Shown here: positions 4,692-6,579 of the stretch, in pieces
How positions within the stretch are numbered: the first letter of the stretch is position 1
Layout: each line of letters opens with the position of its first letter
Assembly (NCBI GenBank): GCA_002329495.1
Contig: DCTH01000021.1
Span: forward strand, 6,494 to 13,072
Origin: Syntrophothermus sp. UBA1445
GTDB taxonomy: Bacteria; Bacillota; Syntrophomonadia; Syntrophomonadales; DTU052
Length of the DNA: 6,579 bases
Direction of reading: 5' to 3'
Program-made: the position numbers and the translations under genes
Notes under the pieces: model-generated
Databases searched by the model: none
What the model saw: the letters and a program-made list of their open reading frames with translations, nothing else
Told to the model about the DNA's origin: nothing

Positions 4692-4718
4692 AAAAGGGGC
4701 TTAAACAACCCCTTTTTT
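4692..4718 (+). terminator. Rho-independent terminator of purC
   Basis: AAAAGGGG (4692-4699) pairs with CCCCTTTT (4709-4716) around a 9-nt loop, and six T (4713-4718) follow. It lies about 115 nt after the purC stop. The A run on the other side would let it work in both directions. Confidence 0.9.
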
Positions 4719-4915
4719 GCGTCCCGTCCAACTAACCAGGATTGTGGTTGAAGAGCCTGGTGAAGCAACCAGCTTGATCGCAAATTGCTGATGATAACAG
4801 CAGGGATATATCTTTTTTCCACGAAAACGATGACAAGTCATTTAAATACCCGGATTCCAGGTGAAGTAGCTTAGGCCATTAATCCAAGGTGATGTTATCA
4901 AAAGGGGGATTTGAT
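4719..4915 (+). other. Intergenic region upstream of trmO with two small hairpins
   Basis: No gene is seen. TGGTTG (4745-4750) pairs with CAACCA (4766-4771), and TTGCTG (4785-4790) with CAGCAG (4798-4803, one G-U). No convincing -35/-10 pair was found, so the trmO promoter is not located. The end of the region carries the AAAGGGGGA ribosome binding site (4901-4909). Confidence 0.35.
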
Positions 4916-5338
4916 GTGCAGCTCAAACCGATAGGGGTTATTCACTCTCCATACCAGAACCATACTGAGGCCCCCCGTCAAGGCCGGTTACAGCAGGACC
5001 CAGGTGAGATCGAGGTGTTTCCTGAGTTTGAAGCGGGACTGAAAGATATCGAAAAGAATTCCCACTTGATTATCCTCTACTGGTGTGACCGGGCAACGCG
5101 CGATACGATTTTGACCGCGACACCAAGGAACGAGCGGGTCCGGGGTGTGTTCGCCACCCGCTCTCCGAATCGGCCTAACCCGATTGCTGTCAACCTGGTT
5201 GATCTGATCCGCCGAGAGGGCAACCGGCTGCTGGTGAAGGGGATTGATGCGCTCGATCAGAGCCCGCTCCTGGATATCAAACCATATAGCTTTATGCTGG
5301 ACTCGATTACCCCGGGTGACTGCGGGGAAGTGGGCTAA
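4916..5338 (+). CDS. trmO: TrmO/TsaA-type tRNA (t6A37) N6-methyltransferase
   Basis: Members of this UPF0066/TsaA family are beta-barrel S-adenosylmethionine-dependent enzymes. Escherichia coli TrmO methylates N6-threonylcarbamoyladenosine 37 of tRNA-Thr. The 140-residue protein begins MQLKPIGVIHSPYQNHTEAP, the family N-terminus. It holds VFPEF (34-38), LYWCDRA (54-60), the signature RGVFATRSPNRPNPI (76-90) and GIDALDQSPLLDIKPY (109-124). It is a short form lacking the C-terminal extension of the E. coli enzyme. The chosen start is GTG 4916, 7 nt after GGGGG (4904-4908) and just before the conserved LKPIGV; ATG 4892 would add eight residues but lacks a well-spaced site. It follows the purC terminator and looks monocistronic. 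In anaerobes this family often lies near molybdenum cofactor genes, but none are here, so the exact methylation substrate is inferred from family only. Confidence 0.88.
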   Translation: MQLKPIGVIHSPYQNHTEAPRQGRLQQDPGEIEVFPEFEAGLKDIEKNSHLIILYWCDRATRDTILTATPRNERVRGVFATRSPNRPNPIAVNLVDLIRREGNRLLVKGIDALDQSPLLDIKPYSFMLDSITPGDCGEVG

Positions 5339-5407
5339 ATGGCGGTCAGTGCAGGGTTTTGCGCCGCCGGTCATCATAACTGCAGCCTGCGATGCCTTGA
5401 CATTATG

Positions 5408-5437
5408 TTTACCCGAATCAGAAATTTTCGCTATACT
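5408..5437 (+). promoter_or_regulatory. Candidate promoter of the acyl-CoA dehydrogenase gene
   Basis: TTTACC (5408-5413) and TATACT (5432-5437) are 18 bp apart and resemble sigma-A elements. This would give a leader of nearly 200 nt, which is long; a second promoter nearer the gene is possible. Confidence 0.4.
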
Positions 5438-5545
5438 GTTATTGAACGGCAATTCAGATTTGTCGGGTGCGTTAATCTGCATAGGGTTTGTAAGTTCGGA
5501 TTTCAAACTGTTCAAGGGGAGGTGGGTTTGAAGGCTTGACCGGGC

Positions 5546-5580
5546 CACCGGTTGCATTTTTATCGGGACCAAAACTGGTG
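5546..5580. repeat. Inverted repeat upstream of the acyl-CoA dehydrogenase gene
   Basis: CACCGGTT (5546-5553) and AACTGGTG (5573-5580) are inverted copies with a single mismatch (a G-U pair in RNA), 19 bp apart and about 60 bp before the ATG. A regulator binding site or a leader hairpin are both possible. Confidence 0.35.
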
Positions 5581-5639
5581 ATATTATCTCATTTCATGTA
5601 GTAACCGGATCGATTTATGTAACGATTGGAGTGACAACA

Positions 5640-6579
5640 ATGGCAGAACAATTTGTAAGCAGAAGAAACCTGAAGTTTATGTTGTATGAGGTCTTTAATG
5701 CCGAAGAACTTAACCAGTTTGAATTCTTCCAGGACCATAGCCGCGAAACCTTCGATATGATCATAGACACCTTCTATAAGATCGGAGTCGATTTCCTCTA
5801 TCCCCTCTATCAGGAACTGGACAAGAATCCTCCGCAATATATTGATGGACAGGCCAAGGTCAACCCGGCTTACCGTGAATACATGAGGATGTGCGGCGAG
5901 GTTGGCTGGCTCAACGCCAACTGGCCATATGAAGAAGGCGGACAGCAAGTACCCGTGACCATCACCATGGCCTGTTCCTATATTCTGGCAGCCGCCAACT
6001 GTGGGATGACCGGTTTCCCAATGCTGACTACCGGTGCGGCCAATCTGATCCGCAACTTCGGATCTCAGGAATTAAAGGACCGTTACATTGAAAAAATGAT
6101 GACCGGCGAATGGCAGGGAACCATGGCCTTGACCGAGCCGGGAGCAGGGAGTTCTCTGGCGGATGTCGCCACCATGGCTGAAGACACGGGTAATGGGTAT
6201 TACAAGATTAAGGGGCAGAAGATCTTTATCTCCTGCGGAGATACGGATGCCACTGACAACACTATTCACCTGATGCTGGCCAAGATCAAGGGATCGCCGG
6301 CCGGAGTCAAAGGGATATCCCTCTTTGTGGTACCAAAATTCAGGTATGGCGCCGATGGAAACCTGGAGCGCAACGACATCCTGTGTGCCGGAATCGAGCA
6401 CAAATTAGGCTTCAAAGGCTCTCCAATCTGTACCCTCAACATGGGCGAAAACAATGACTGCTGGGGATATCTGGTGGGCGAAGCCAATATGGGACTCTCC
6501 TACATGTTCCAGATGATGAATGAAGAGCGTGTTAATGTTGGAATAGCGGCTTCGGCCAAAATAATGGCCGCCTACTATG
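5640..6579 (+). CDS. Acyl-CoA dehydrogenase, large DmdC-like type, N-terminal part
   Basis: The gene runs off the right edge; 313 codons are visible. These flavoproteins oxidise acyl-CoA to trans-2-enoyl-CoA and pass electrons to electron-transferring flavoprotein. The protein starts MAEQFVSRRNLKFMLYEVFN, an N-terminal extension found in the roughly 600-residue subfamily that includes 3-methylmercaptopropionyl-CoA dehydrogenase (DmdC). Family motifs: GEVGWLNANWPYEEGG (86-101), MALTEPGAGSSLADV (162-176) that contacts FAD and substrate, KGQKIFISCGD (191-201), IEHKLGFKGSPICTLNMG (252-269) and GLSYMFQMMNEERVNVG (285-301). The catalytic Glu region is beyond the window. The start ATG 5640 has GGAG (5628-5631) 8 nt upstream. 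Despite the DmdC likeness, in an anaerobic spore former a fatty acyl-CoA substrate is at least as likely; the crotonase gene at the other end of the window supports this only loosely. Confidence 0.93.
   Translation, partial: MAEQFVSRRNLKFMLYEVFNAEELNQFEFFQDHSRETFDMIIDTFYKIGVDFLYPLYQELDKNPPQYIDGQAKVNPAYREYMRMCGEVGWLNANWPYEEGGQQVPVTITMACSYILAAANCGMTGFPMLTTGAANLIRNFGSQELKDRYIEKMMTGEWQGTMALTEPGAGSSLADVATMAEDTGNGYYKIKGQKIFISCGDTDATDNTIHLMLAKIKGSPAGVKGISLFVVPKFRYGADGNLERNDILCAGIEHKLGFKGSPICTLNMGENNDCWGYLVGEANMGLSYMFQMMNEERVNVGIAASAKIMAAYY

Larger units (their letters stand above)
5339..5639. other. Intergenic region between trmO and the acyl-CoA dehydrogenase gene
   Basis: The stretch holds a candidate promoter (5408-5437), a perfect but unpartnered TTGACA (5397-5402), an inverted repeat (5546-5580) and the ribosome binding site GGAG (5628-5631). 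A 66-codon ORF abuts the trmO stop (ATG 5339), but it has no family resemblance and is not called as a gene. No terminator for trmO was recognised. Confidence 0.55.

Noticed and set aside
5397..5402. Perfect TTGACA -35 hexamer
   Set aside because: No acceptable -10 lies 16-18 bp downstream; TATACT is 29 bp away.
5339..5539. 66-codon ORF starting right at the trmO stop
   Set aside because: The ribosome binding site is poorly spaced, the Cys-rich product has no recognisable motif, and the region carries promoter-like and repeat signals that fit a non-coding spacer.
1..6579. CRISPR array, transposase, tRNA or rRNA genes
   Set aside because: No regularly spaced repeats, transposase motifs, terminal inverted repeats with target duplication, cloverleaf or ribosomal RNA sequence were seen.

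Overview
The window looks like a chromosomal segment of a spore-forming Clostridia-type Firmicute of middling G+C. It encodes an H-type small acid-soluble spore protein, has a T-box leader, strong GGAGG-type ribosome binding sites and compact Gram-positive promoters. Both ends carry CoA beta-oxidation genes: an enoyl-CoA hydratase on the left and a DmdC-like acyl-CoA dehydrogenase on the right. That fits an anaerobe that oxidises or ferments fatty acids (Syntrophomonas-like), but the species is inference.

Layout: 1-161 (-) is the 5' end of an enoyl-CoA hydratase/isomerase gene with its own promoter. 282-521 (-) is sspH, with a sigma-G-like promoter upstream and a strong terminator at 221-259. 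634-1052 (+) holds a promoter and a long phenylalanine-type T-box leader with a single specifier stem but two successive antiterminator/terminator modules. 1094-1915 and 1912-2736 (+) are aroF (DAHP synthase) and pheA (prephenate dehydratase with ACT domain), translationally coupled by an ATGA overlap. 2776-3582 (-) is a metallo-beta-lactamase-fold hydrolase convergent with pheA. 3583-3888 is a divergent, hairpin-rich intergenic region. 3889-4575 (+) is a divergent purC followed by a clear intrinsic terminator at 4692-4718. 4916-5338 (+) is a TrmO/TsaA-type tRNA methyltransferase. 5640 to the window end (+) is the acyl-CoA dehydrogenase, cut by the window edge.

How the parts work together: aroF and pheA catalyse the first step of the shikimate pathway and the prephenate-to-phenylpyruvate step. 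The leader should read uncharged tRNA-Phe through a UUC specifier, so the operon is switched on when phenylalanine is scarce. The AroF protein is a bare catalytic core without the N-terminal ferredoxin-like domain of its Thermotoga-type relatives. PheA keeps an ACT domain, so feedback by phenylalanine probably acts at PheA while the leader sets expression. The other genes are single units without obvious functional linkage, apart from the two beta-oxidation genes at the ends.

The most notable signal is the two-gate T-box leader. Next are the out-of-frame ATG sitting at the best ribosome binding site of aroF, and key-motif substitutions in PheA, PurC and the metallo-hydrolase.
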